Below are positions 6,845 through 15,290 of a DNA stretch of 22,199 bases, piece after piece. Below the pieces are notes generated by a model that was not told where the DNA came from, did no database searches, and saw only the letters and a program-made list of their open reading frames with translations. Numbering within the stretch: the stretch's first letter is position 1; every line of letters starts with the position of its first letter. Origin of the DNA: Gemmatimonadaceae bacterium (GTDB lineage: Bacteria; Latescibacterota; UBA2968; UBA8231); NCBI GenBank assembly GCA_002726335.1, contig PBSR01000192.1, positions 1 through 22,199 of the forward strand, written 5' to 3'. The translations under genes and the position numbers were made by a program.

Positions 6845-8217
6845 GATTCCTGCTCCGTTCCAGGTTGAGGTCTGCAGTCACCAGGTGGTGCCCCTGACTC
6901 AGCGCGGTACGCCGCCGCCAGCAGAGACACGGGGTGTTCGACGCGAGCCGTCAAGCCCCGTTTACGCAGGCCATGTTCGATCTGCACCGTACACCCGGGA
7001 TTGCCGCTGGCAATGACGACGGCCCCCGTGGCCATGATGTGATCCATCTTGCGATCCAGCAGCTTCATCGACATCTCGGGCTGCGTGATGTTGTAGATCC
7101 CGGCCGAACCACAGCACCAGTCGGCTTCAGCCAGCTCCACCAGCTCAATTCCCGGGATCGCCGCCAGGAGCAGACGCGGTGCGGCGCTCACTTGCTGTCC
7201 ATGCTTGAGATGGCAGGATTCGTGGTAGGTGACACGCAGGGGCGAGTCACCCGTCGACGGTGATGCCTGCGGCGTGCGTACGCCGATCTCGGCGAGCCAT
7301 TCGTGAATATCCTTCGCCTTGAGCGACCACGTACGTGCCCGCTCGCGGTAGTCGTCGTCGTCAGCGAGCAGTCGGTCGTAGTGCTTGATATGAGAGCCAC
7401 AGCCACCCGCGTTGACGAGGATCGTATCGAGCCGGTCCAGCTCACCACCGTCGCCATCGAAGGCATCGAGATTCCTGCGAGCGAGCTGGCGGGCCAGCTC
7501 GACTTCACCGTTGTGACCATGGAGCGAGCCACAGCACTGTTGCGCCTCGGGCAGCACCACCTCGCAACCATTGGCCTGCAGCACCTCGATGGTATCGTCG
7601 TTGACATGGGCGAAACAGATGTCGGCAACACAGCCGGCGATCAGACCGACTCTGTAGGTGGGTGACTCGGGATTGCTCTTCGAGTACTGGCCCGCATACC
7701 CCTCGTGCGTGAACCGCTGGCTCATGCGCGGTGACAGGGGTTCGAGGAGTCGCAATCGCTTCGGCGCCAGCTGCAGCAGCCCTACCCCACGAACCAGCGC
7801 TTCCAGACCCGAGTTCTGATAGAAGCGCAGCCACCGTCCCAGCCGGTGCAGATGCCGGCGCGACGTGAACAGCCGGCGCAGCAGGATCGAGCGGATTCCG
7901 GATCGCCTCGCCGTCTCGAGCACACCACTCTTCTCGACCTCGGAGCGCGCCGTCTCGATCAGCCCGGCGTAGTCGACGCCCGCGGGACAGGCGCTCTGGC
8001 ACGCCAGGCAGCCGAGACAGAAATACATCTCTTCGGCGAAGGCCCGGCTCACTTCCAACCGGCCATCGGCGACGGCGCGCATCATGGCGATCCGTCCCCG
8101 CGGTGACGACCTCTCCTGCAGTGTCTCTGTGTAGGTAGGACAGGTGGGCAGGCACATGCCGCAGTGCATGCACTGCTGGACGATGGAGTAGTCGAGATCC
8201 CGCAGCTGCGAGCTCAA
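6841..8217 (-). CDS. glcF: Glycolate-oxidase-type iron-sulfur subunit (GlcF-like)
   Basis: 458 residues. It is the electron-transfer subunit that accepts electrons from the FAD subunit and passes them toward quinone. Two 4Fe-4S ferredoxin motifs are intact: Cys16, 19, 22, 26-Pro and Cys67, 70, 73, 77-Pro. Two heterodisulfide-reductase-type CCG domains follow, with CCGSLHGH (about residue 228) and CCGSAGIYN (about 366). The start is TTG 8215-8217, overlapping the glcD stop as TTGA. The next Met falls inside the first cluster motif, so the TTG start is well supported. The length is somewhat above E. coli GlcF (about 407 residues), with a middle region (about 85-190) richer in Arg and Leu. It pairs with the adjacent GlcD-like protein. 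The oxidised substrate (glycolate, D-lactate or another 2-hydroxyacid) is not determined. Confidence 0.88.
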   Translation of the reverse strand: MSSQLRDLDYSIVQQCMHCGMCLPTCPTYTETLQERSSPRGRIAMMRAVADGRLEVSRAFAEEMYFCLGCLACQSACPAGVDYAGLIETARSEVEKSGVLETARRSGIRSILLRRLFTSRRHLHRLGRWLRFYQNSGLEALVRGVGLLQLAPKRLRLLEPLSPRMSQRFTHEGYAGQYSKSNPESPTYRVGLIAGCVADICFAHVNDDTIEVLQANGCEVVLPEAQQCCGSLHGHNGEVELARQLARRNLDAFDGDGGELDRLDTILVNAGGCGSHIKHYDRLLADDDDYRERARTWSLKAKDIHEWLAEIGVRTPQASPSTGDSPLRVTYHESCHLKHGQQVSAAPRLLLAAIPGIELVELAEADWCCGSAGIYNITQPEMSMKLLDRKMDHIMATGAVVIASGNPGCTVQIEHGLRKRGLTARVEHPVSLLAAAYRAESGAPPGDCRPQPGTEQES

Positions 8218-9602
8218 TCGAAGATCTTCCCCGGGTTGAGGATCCCCACCGGATCGAAGTCTTTTTTCAGGCGCTGCATGAGATCCATGGCGACGGAACC
8301 GACGGCAGCGGGCAGGAAAGGCTTCTTCGCCAGGCCGACACCATGCTCTCCCGTGATCGTCCCCCCCATGTCGATCGTCTCCTGGAAGACCTCTTTCAGG
8401 GCTGCCTCCACCCGTTCCATCTCGTCGGTGTTTCTCTCGTCCGTGAGGAATGTGGGATGCAGGTTGCCGTCACCCATGTGCCCGAAGGTGCCCACGGTCA
8501 CATCGTGGTCGGTGGCGATCCGCTGAATGGCAGACACCATCTCCGCCAGCCGACTGCGCGGCACCGTCACGTCCTCGAGGATGACGGTTGGCGCCCGCCG
8601 CGCCAGGGCGCTGAAAGCGGTGCGCCGGGCGCTGGCCAGCTGTGTCGCCTCCTCGGTGGTGGCGGCACGGCGCACGTCACGGGCGCCATGTTCACGGGCG
8701 ATCTGCTCAATCCGAGCCGCCTGATCCTCGACTTCGGCGGCGTGGCCGTCCACCTCCATCAGCGTCACCGCTTCGACATCGGTAGGCAGTCCGATGTGGG
8801 CGTAGTCCTCTACGCATTCGGTGGTCGTCCGGTCGAGGAACTCCAGCGTACAGGGAATGATCTTGTCGCGGATGATGGCCGAGATCGTCTCGGCGGCATC
8901 CGTCATCTCGTCGAACAATCCGAGCATCGTCGCCTTGGCCGCCGGCTGCGGGATCAGCTTCAGCGTGATCCGCGTGATGACACCGAGACAGCCTTCCGAA
9001 CCGATGAACAGGTCACGCAGCGAGAAGCCGGCCACGTCCTTCACACAGTGGGTGCCCGTCTCCAGGATCCGGCCGTCGGCGAGGGCCACCTGCAGCGCCA
9101 TGACGTAGTCCCGGGTGACGCCATACTTCAGCCCCCGGAGTCCGCCGGAGTTGTTGGCCACGTTGCCGCCGATCGTCGAGATCCGGATCGAGCCCGGATC
9201 CGGCGGGTAAAACAACCCCGCTTCGGCGGCGCTCTCGGAGATCGCCTCGGTGATGACGCCGGGCTCCACGGTCATGGTCAGGTTGGCCGTGTCCACGTCG
9301 AGGATCCGATTCAGACGCACCAGGCAGAGCACGATGGCACCTTCACTGGGAACCGAGCCGCCGGACAGGCCCGTACCGGAGCCGCGGGTGACGACGGGAA
9401 CGCCATGTTCGCTTGCCAGCCGCAGCACCTCGGCGATCTGAGCCACCGTGTCGGGCACGACGACGCAGGCCGGCTGCTGGTGCAGAATTGCCGTGCCGTC
9501 AAAGGCGTAGACCGCCAGGTCCTCCGCCGTCGTCAGCACCTGTGTCGCTGGCAGAACCGTCTCCAGGGCCGTCCTCAGGACCGGGTCGAGTGCGACGGTC
9601 AC
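8214..9602 (-). CDS. glcD: FAD-linked 2-hydroxyacid oxidase subunit (GlcD-like)
   Basis: 462 residues, matching the GlcD/D-lactate dehydrogenase family. Seen: the PCMH-type FAD-binding domain with PACVVVPDTVAQIAEVLRLA, the FAD motif VTRGSGTGLSGGSVP (about residues 71-85), and PDPGSIRISTIGGNVANNSGG. The C-terminal family signature comprises GHMGDGNLHP, ITGEHGVGLAKK and the terminal DPVGILNPGKIFD. It oxidises a D-2-hydroxyacid, such as glycolate, D-lactate or D-2-hydroxyglutarate, to the 2-oxoacid. The start is GTG 9600-9602, overlapping the phosphatase stop as GTGA. Together with the following iron-sulfur subunit it should form a membrane-associated two-subunit dehydrogenase; no GlcE is present. 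Its position upstream of serC would also fit oxidation of D-2-hydroxyglutarate formed by SerA, but this is inference. Confidence 0.9.
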   Translation of the reverse strand: MTVALDPVLRTALETVLPATQVLTTAEDLAVYAFDGTAILHQQPACVVVPDTVAQIAEVLRLASEHGVPVVTRGSGTGLSGGSVPSEGAIVLCLVRLNRILDVDTANLTMTVEPGVITEAISESAAEAGLFYPPDPGSIRISTIGGNVANNSGGLRGLKYGVTRDYVMALQVALADGRILETGTHCVKDVAGFSLRDLFIGSEGCLGVITRITLKLIPQPAAKATMLGLFDEMTDAAETISAIIRDKIIPCTLEFLDRTTTECVEDYAHIGLPTDVEAVTLMEVDGHAAEVEDQAARIEQIAREHGARDVRRAATTEEATQLASARRTAFSALARRAPTVILEDVTVPRSRLAEMVSAIQRIATDHDVTVGTFGHMGDGNLHPTFLTDERNTDEMERVEAALKEVFQETIDMGGTITGEHGVGLAKKPFLPAAVGSVAMDLMQRLKKDFDPVGILNPGKIFD

Positions 9603-10306
9603 GGACTCACCAGGTGCGCATCACCGTTGAGATGGTCGATGCGGTTGAGGCTGTGAACACGACACATCTCCGGGTCCAGGCCGAAACGGGTGATCGCCGT
9701 GTTGCTGTGCTCGTAATAGACCGCCCAACTCGGCAGATGATCGGTCAGCGCTTTGACGATGGCGCTCATGAAGTCGCCGTGGGAGACGACCCCGATCCGC
9801 CGCGGCCGTACGTCCTCGTTGGCCAGGTCGCGCGCCTGTTGCTTGAGCTCGGCAGCCACGGCGATCGCCCGTCCACGTCCGGCTGAGGGGGTCTCCTGAC
9901 CTCCCGTCCACCAGCCGGTCTCGGTGACCTGGTCGGGCAGCTCGTACTGCGGGAAGTCCGCCGAGATCTGGGCCCGCCCCATGCCGGTACACTCCGCCTG
10001 GCCGTCGACCCAGACCCCACCGATCTCGTGGACATCGACCCAGATCTTCGGCGACAGACCCAGGGCGATGACCGCGGGGTGCGCCGTCTGCAGCGTACGC
10101 AGAAAGGGGCTGCAGTAGAGATCGTCAAAAGGTGGACCCGAATCCCGCTCGCTGGGATGCAGATGACCGCCGCTGGCGACGAACGTACCCAGCCGCTCGG
10201 CCTGCAGTTGACCACGTTCGGTCAGCGGTGGATCGGATACCCTCTGGCTGACGTCGGTGAGGGCGTTGTTGAAAGACTCTCCGTGGCGGATGAAGAATAG
10301 ATCCAT
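9599..10306 (-). CDS. Histidine phosphatase (phosphoglycerate-mutase superfamily)
   Basis: 235 residues. The N-terminus MDLFFIRHGESFNNA holds the RHGE motif with the catalytic, phospho-accepting His. CSPFLRTLQTA (about residues 66-76) supplies the conserved Arg, and VVSHGDFMSAIV the second catalytic His. A roughly 30-residue insert rich in Trp and Gly (around EIGGVWVDGQAECTGMG) is unlike plain cofactor-dependent mutases. Members act on diverse phosphate esters; some bacteria use this fold as phosphoserine phosphatase, which would suit its place in an operon ending in serC, but specificity is not readable. The start is ATG 10304-10306, with GAGGG a little far upstream. The same open frame continues upstream to 11977, but that part is antisense to pepA and not protein-like. 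It is the first gene of the minus operon, divergent from pepA. Confidence 0.82.
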   Translation of the reverse strand: MDLFFIRHGESFNNALTDVSQRVSDPPLTERGQLQAERLGTFVASGGHLHPSERDSGPPFDDLYCSPFLRTLQTAHPAVIALGLSPKIWVDVHEIGGVWVDGQAECTGMGRAQISADFPQYELPDQVTETGWWTGGQETPSAGRGRAIAVAAELKQQARDLANEDVRPRRIGVVSHGDFMSAIVKALTDHLPSWAVYYEHSNTAITRFGLDPEMCRVHSLNRIDHLNGDAHLVSP

Positions 10307-10316
10307 GATTGCGTAC

Positions 10317-10345
10317 TTGAAGCCCTCGAGAGTGGTGAGTAGGTT
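10317..10345 (+). promoter_or_regulatory. Weak sigma-70-like promoter candidate for pepA
   Basis: TTGAAG (10317-10322) and TAGGTT (10340-10345) are spaced 17 bases apart in the 63-bp divergent gap between the phosphatase and pepA. The match to consensus is only 4/6 and 3/6, so this is a tentative call. Confidence 0.22.
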
Positions 10346-10369
10346 ACGCGGCTTGCCGGAGATGAAACG

Positions 10370-11890
10370 ATGAAGATAACGGTTCGCCAGGGTGAGATAC
10401 AGAAGACGAAGGACGAAGCCCTCGTAGTAAACCTGTTCCACAGCGCCAACCCCAGACCTGGAGGCGCCACGGGTGCAGTCGACAAGGCGCTCAGGGGACT
10501 GATTGGCCGAGTCCTCATCAGCGGTGACTTCAAAGGGGAGAAGAATCGCACCGTCGTCCTCTATCCGGAGGGCCGATTCCCCTCCCGACGTGTGCTGCTC
10601 GTAGGCTTGGGGAGAAAGGCCGATTTTGATCTCGAGGCGGCTCGGCAGGTGGCCGGCACGACGGCGAGAAAGCTGCAGAGCCTTGGCGTCAGCAGCGCCG
10701 CCACGGTACTGCATGGTGCTGGCGCCGGTGACCTGGAGGTCGAAGCCGCCGCCCAGGCGCTGGCTGTAGGCAGCGTGCTGGCCTGCTACCGTTTCGACCA
10801 GTACCGCAGCGGCAACAAGAAAAAGACATCCGCACTGGATCGACTGACCGTCGTCGAGCACGACAAGCGTCGACTCACCGGCATCCGCCGGGGCATCAAG
10901 GCCGGGCTGCAGATCGCCGGCGGCGTCTGCGTCGCCCGCGACCTGTGCAATCACCCCGGCAACACGGCGACGCCGAGCTACCTGGCTTCGAAGGCCCGAT
11001 CCATGGCCCGCCGCACCGGCCTGCGCTGCCGTGTGCTCGACGAAGCGGCCATGCGCAAGCTGGGCATGGGGGCTCTGCTCGGTGTGTCGGCAGGCAGCGC
11101 CGAGCCGGCGAAATTCATCATCCTCGAGCACGGCAAAGTCAGCGGCAAGGGTCGCCGGAAGCCTCTCGTCTTCGTCGGCAAGGGAGTCACCTTCGATTCG
11201 GGTGGCATCTCCATCAAATCGAGTACCGGCATGGGCGACATGAAGTTCGACATGTCCGGAGCCGCCGCCGTGCTGGGCGCCATGCAGGCCATCGCCGAAC
11301 TGGGGATATCTCAGCCCGTGGTCGGCATCGTTCCGGCCACCGAGAACCTGCTCGATGGCAAGTCCGTCAAGCCTGGAGACGTCTTGAAGACGATGACGGG
11401 CAAGACGATCGAAATCGACAATACGGATGCCGAAGGACGCTTGATCCTGTCTGATGCCCTGGCCTATTCGCAACGCTACGAGCCAGCCGGCATCGTCGAT
11501 CTGGCCACCCTCACCGGCGCCTGCTGCATCGCCCTGGGAGAGCACGCCAGCGGCCTGATGTCGAATGACGACGACCTGGCAGCAAAGGTGGAATCGGCGG
11601 CGAAGATCACCTCGGAGAAGGTCTGGCGGCTGCCGCTGTGGCCGGAGTACCGTGACCAGATCAAGAGCCCGGTGGCCGACATGAAGAACACGGGAGGACG
11701 CTACGGTGGCGCCATCACCGCCGCCGCCCTGTTGGCCGAGTTCGTCGACAAGACGCCGTGGGTCCACCTCGATATCGCCGGCACGGCGTGGACATCGAAG
11801 ACGCGTCCCTATATCCCCCGCGGTGGTGTCGGCGTCGGCGTGCGGCTGCTGGTACAGCTGGCCCGCACCTGGAGTTCTCGTCGAGCGTGA
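10370..11890 (+). CDS. pepA: Leucyl aminopeptidase (M17 family)
   Basis: 506 residues, the usual size of PepA, a cytosolic two-metal aminopeptidase that removes N-terminal residues from peptides. All active-site residues are visible at positions shifted by one from E. coli PepA: Lys271, Asp276, Lys283, Asp294, and the signature NTDAEGRL with Asp353, Glu355 and Arg357. The N-terminal macro-like domain spans roughly residues 1-165. The start ATG 10370 has GGAG 8 bases upstream. It is the first gene of a plus-strand run, and its stop overlaps the GTG start of the dCTP deaminase gene. In some bacteria PepA also binds DNA, but nothing here addresses that. Confidence 0.95.
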   Translation: MKITVRQGEIQKTKDEALVVNLFHSANPRPGGATGAVDKALRGLIGRVLISGDFKGEKNRTVVLYPEGRFPSRRVLLVGLGRKADFDLEAARQVAGTTARKLQSLGVSSAATVLHGAGAGDLEVEAAAQALAVGSVLACYRFDQYRSGNKKKTSALDRLTVVEHDKRRLTGIRRGIKAGLQIAGGVCVARDLCNHPGNTATPSYLASKARSMARRTGLRCRVLDEAAMRKLGMGALLGVSAGSAEPAKFIILEHGKVSGKGRRKPLVFVGKGVTFDSGGISIKSSTGMGDMKFDMSGAAAVLGAMQAIAELGISQPVVGIVPATENLLDGKSVKPGDVLKTMTGKTIEIDNTDAEGRLILSDALAYSQRYEPAGIVDLATLTGACCIALGEHASGLMSNDDDLAAKVESAAKITSEKVWRLPLWPEYRDQIKSPVADMKNTGGRYGGAITAAALLAEFVDKTPWVHLDIAGTAWTSKTRPYIPRGGVGVGVRLLVQLARTWSSRRA

Positions 11891-12420
11891 TTCTCTCCGA
11901 TGGCACCCTCCGCGAACTGCTGGACTCCGGTGACCTCGTCGTCGAACCCGTCGACGAGGATCAGATCCAGCCCGCATCCATCGACCTGCGTCTCTCCGAC
12001 CACTTCCTGAAAGTCGACGAGAACCGCCTCGAGGTGATTCGCCTCGACGCCGAGGTGGAGTACGTGGAGCTGACGCAGGAACAGATCGTCATCCCACCCC
12101 ACTCGTTCCTGCTGGCCACGACGAAGGAGCGCATCCGTCTGCCCGATGACGTGACCGCCTTTGTCGAGGGCCGTAGCTCGATCGGCCGCATCGGACTCTT
12201 CATACAGAACGCCGGCTGGGTCGATCCCGGATTCGAGGGCAACCTGACGCTCGAGCTGTTCAACGCCAACCGCCTGCCCATCCGCCTGCAGACGGGGCGT
12301 CGCATCTGCCAGCTCGTCTTCGCCCGCATGGATCGTGCCGCCCGGATCCCGTACCGGGGCAAGTATCAGGGACAGACTCGCGCCACCGGCAGCCGCATCC
12401 GTCTGGACACCGACCGCTGA
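11887..12420 (+). CDS. dcd: dCTP deaminase
   Basis: 177 residues, typical of Dcd. It converts dCTP to dUTP as a step toward dTTP. The start is GTG 11887-11889, overlapping the pepA stop as GTGA; the protein then reads MILSDGTLRELLDSG, which matches the family N-terminus. An earlier ATG in the same frame at 11758 lies inside pepA and adds only non-family sequence. Seen: QPASIDLRL (residues 28-36), the nucleotide-binding GRSSIGR (95-101), WVDPGFEGNLTLELFN with the catalytic-position Glu123, and the C-terminal KYQGQ. Whether it is monofunctional or also has dUTPase activity, as in some archaeal and bacterial homologues, cannot be told. It is translationally coupled to pepA, an unusual partnership that probably reflects compact gene packing rather than function. 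Confidence 0.93.
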   Translation: MILSDGTLRELLDSGDLVVEPVDEDQIQPASIDLRLSDHFLKVDENRLEVIRLDAEVEYVELTQEQIVIPPHSFLLATTKERIRLPDDVTAFVEGRSSIGRIGLFIQNAGWVDPGFEGNLTLELFNANRLPIRLQTGRRICQLVFARMDRAARIPYRGKYQGQTRATGSRIRLDTDR

Positions 12421-12439
12421 CCGGAACCGGGCCGATCAC

Positions 12440-15274
12440 GTGACACCCGCCGCTCTTTCCGCCTGGCTCGATGGGCTGCCAACGCAACTGAGGCGCCCTC
12501 TCCTGCTCTCGCCTCTGTTATTGTGGCTCGCCACCGACGCCCTTGTTCCCGATCTCGGCTTCGCCCGCGACTCGATGCACGTCGCGGTGGACATCGGGGG
12601 CGCCCGCTGGCCTTTGTGGGCGTGGCTTCCTGTGATGGCTGTGTTGCTGATCGGCGTACGCGGCGCCCTCGGGGCCGCCCCGGGCAGCCAGAGACTGGAC
12701 GCCGCGTGGGCGGGTATCAGCAACGTGACGACGTGGATCGCTCTGCCTGCCGCCCTGCTCCTGGCTCTGCGAACTGTGTCTCTGTGGAATCCCTCGGGAA
12801 TCCTGTTTCCCTGGCTCGGTCTCGTGTGGTCACCCCACGCCAGTGTCGCCCTCGCCCTGGCGCCGTTTCTCGGGAACAGAGACCGCAGCGCCGCCATCCG
12901 CCGACGTACGGCGGCAGTGCTGTTCGCCCTGCTCAGCGCCCTGCTCGGCGCCTATGCGCTCTACGTCTGTCAGATGGTGATGATCCACGGCGACGAGGCC
13001 CAGTACCTGCGGGTTACGCAGAGCCTGCTACGCGACGGTGACATCGATCTGGCCAACAATCTGAAAGGCGACGCCACCGAGTTCCACGTCATGGATGTGG
13101 GCGCCCATCGTGCCCCTGGCTCGCCGCCGGGCAAGGTCTACTCGAAGCACCCGGCAGGGCTGTCCGTCCTGCTCCTGCCGGCCTATCAGCTGGGTCTGGA
13201 TCTCTGGGACAATCCGCGACTGGGTGCGGCCCTGGCCATGAGCGTCTGCGCCGCGGCCATCGCCAGCCTCCTCTACCTGTGGCTCTGTCACACCGGGGCC
13301 TCGCATTCGGTGTCGCTGTGGGTGACCCTCGGCTGTGTGACGACGACACCACTGTTCCTGTTCAGTACGCAGATCTACCCCGAACTGCCCACGGTGCTGG
13401 TGTCTCTCATCGTTCTGCTGCGACTCGACCCGCGCTGGCTCCGGCCGAAGGCGACAGCGGGCGGGGCCGGATCTCCCTGGGAATTCGCGCCCCTGGCGTT
13501 GCTGGTCGGAGTCCTGCCCTTTCTGCATCCACGCTACGCGCCGCTGACCGCGCTCCTCGGCCTGGGGCTCCTCTGGCAGGCCCACACTTCTGCCGACCGC
13601 CGCATCAACCTGGGAGTGGTGAGCGCCGCTGGCGCCCTCTGTCTCGTGATGCTGTTGTCCCACAACATCACGGTCAGTGGCGACTGGCTGGGCAATTTCC
13701 GTCCGGGCAACGCCTGGGATGAGGATGCCCTCGCCCCGGGGACGTGGTGGATGTCACTGCCCGGACACTGGCTTCACGTGACGAAGGGTCTGGCCCTCAA
13801 CGCCCCGTGGTTCGTCGTGGCCGTGGTGCCTGGTCTGGCCGTGCTCGCTGTGAGCCGCGATCGGCGCCTGCTGGCCGTGGTGGCGCTCTACACGGTGACG
13901 GCCGTCGTCAACGGCATCCACCCCGACTGGACCTTCGGCTTCTGTCTGCCCTCGCGCTTCCTGATCACCGCCCTGCCGGCGCTGGCCCTGGGCGCTGCCG
14001 CCGGCCTGGATACGATCCGCCGCACGCCCTGGCTCGGCGTGCTGCTGTGCGGCACTCTTGCCGTCAGCTGGGACATCATCGGCGCCGCCGTACACATACC
14101 GGAACTGGCCTTTGAAGGGGAGCACCTGCCGCGGGCTGCTATCGCCAACTTCTATCCCATGGGAATCCACGGGTTTCGCCACACCATCGACTCGATCCCT
14201 CTGCCGGATCTGCTGTTGTGGACGGGCGTGGCGGCAGCGCTGATCGTGACGACGCTCCCCGAGGGTACCGGGCCGATGTGGTTCCGCCATCGACTCACGA
14301 TGCCTGCTGTCGTCACCATCGCCCTGCTGGGGCCAGCACTCTGGGGACTTGCACCCTCCTCGGCGTCGCGTCTGCGGCAGAACCTGTCCCCCTACCTGAA
14401 GGTGCTCGAGGAGGGTGACATCAAAGGTTCTACGACACTGAACTCCACCTTCCGACGGCTGCGCGAGGGAAAAGCGCTGGAGGATGGCTCCTTTTCTGCA
14501 GACGAGGACTCGTCACCGGGTACGCTGGCCGCCTACTACATGCCGATTCAGCTGCCCGGGCTCTACCGCGTCGTCACGCGTGGGGTCGTGGCTGAAGGAA
14601 CGCAGACCGCCTATGTCAGTCATCAGCGCACGCTGCCGGCTCTGCAGCCATGGTCGGAGCGCCAACGGATCCCGGTCGGTGCCGGCCAGGACGGCACCTT
14701 CCGTTTCGACTATTACCACGATCGCCTGCAGCTCGGCTACCTGCACTACGTCTATTCGGGGACAGGGTCACTGCGCTTCGGCCACACGACACAGGACTTC
14801 CACGCCCGCCGCTTACAGCTACGTCAGGAGGAGGCCGCCCGCTTTGATTTCCGGCGCACACCGGGACCGCATGCGGCGCGGGACAACCTCGAACAGGGGC
14901 GCTACCTGGCCCGCTTTCAGCTGGCCGGAGGCGCGCTGTCGACCCTCACCGAGAAACAGCCGACGCCGGCAAAGATGGCCGTCGTCGTCTCCGACGGGTC
15001 CGACGTGCCCTTCGAGCGCTTGAAGCCCTGGTATGACAGCCCACGCCGCATGCATCACATCATCGCCGGGCCCGACGGTGTACAGCCGCAGCGCGAAGCT
15101 CTGGCCGCCCCCTGGTGGGCGTCGGTGCCCCTTGTCGGTGATGACGTCTACGAGCTGAGTTTCCTGGTGCGCGAAGAGGGGATCGTCTGGTTCCTGTTCC
15201 AGTACGACGGTCCTGCAGACCTCGATCTCGAGGAGATCGTCGTCTATCGCCAGCATCTCGACGTGGCGCAGTGA
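12440..15274 (+). CDS. Large GT-C-type membrane glycosyltransferase-like protein
   Basis: About 944 residues from GTG 12440 (weak ribosome site; the frame is open from 12335 inside dcd). Roughly a dozen hydrophobic segments fill residues 20-640, followed by a soluble C-terminal region of about 300 residues. After the first helices comes GDEAQYLRVTQSLLRDGDID (184-203), resembling the acidic loop motif of GT-C enzymes such as the PMT/ArnT group, where the acidic residues serve catalysis or lipid-phosphate sugar-donor binding. A second luminal-loop element, KVYSKHPAGLSVLLLP (222-237), is shared with the same group. Such enzymes move sugars from polyprenyl-phosphate donors onto lipids or proteins outside the inner membrane. 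The soluble C-terminal part looks like beta-rich domains of unknown role. Donor and acceptor are unknown. Confidence 0.75.
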   Translation: MTPAALSAWLDGLPTQLRRPLLLSPLLLWLATDALVPDLGFARDSMHVAVDIGGARWPLWAWLPVMAVLLIGVRGALGAAPGSQRLDAAWAGISNVTTWIALPAALLLALRTVSLWNPSGILFPWLGLVWSPHASVALALAPFLGNRDRSAAIRRRTAAVLFALLSALLGAYALYVCQMVMIHGDEAQYLRVTQSLLRDGDIDLANNLKGDATEFHVMDVGAHRAPGSPPGKVYSKHPAGLSVLLLPAYQLGLDLWDNPRLGAALAMSVCAAAIASLLYLWLCHTGASHSVSLWVTLGCVTTTPLFLFSTQIYPELPTVLVSLIVLLRLDPRWLRPKATAGGAGSPWEFAPLALLVGVLPFLHPRYAPLTALLGLGLLWQAHTSADRRINLGVVSAAGALCLVMLLSHNITVSGDWLGNFRPGNAWDEDALAPGTWWMSLPGHWLHVTKGLALNAPWFVVAVVPGLAVLAVSRDRRLLAVVALYTVTAVVNGIHPDWTFGFCLPSRFLITALPALALGAAAGLDTIRRTPWLGVLLCGTLAVSWDIIGAAVHIPELAFEGEHLPRAAIANFYPMGIHGFRHTIDSIPLPDLLLWTGVAAALIVTTLPEGTGPMWFRHRLTMPAVVTIALLGPALWGLAPSSASRLRQNLSPYLKVLEEGDIKGSTTLNSTFRRLREGKALEDGSFSADEDSSPGTLAAYYMPIQLPGLYRVVTRGVVAEGTQTAYVSHQRTLPALQPWSERQRIPVGAGQDGTFRFDYYHDRLQLGYLHYVYSGTGSLRFGHTTQDFHARRLQLRQEEAARFDFRRTPGPHAARDNLEQGRYLARFQLAGGALSTLTEKQPTPAKMAVVVSDGSDVPFERLKPWYDSPRRMHHIIAGPDGVQPQREALAAPWWASVPLVGDDVYELSFLVREEGIVWFLFQYDGPADLDLEEIVVYRQHLDVAQ

Positions 15275-15290
15275 GGGGAGATTTGCCAGC

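Noticed and set aside
8343..9656. 437-residue plus-strand open frame
   Set aside because: Antisense to glcD; the His/Arg/Gln/Gly-rich composition and lack of motifs mark it as a shadow of GC-rich coding.
10307..11977. Minus-strand extension of the histidine phosphatase frame to 792 residues
   Set aside because: This part is antisense to pepA, has no recognisable domain, and the protein family starts cleanly at MDLFFIRHGE (10306).
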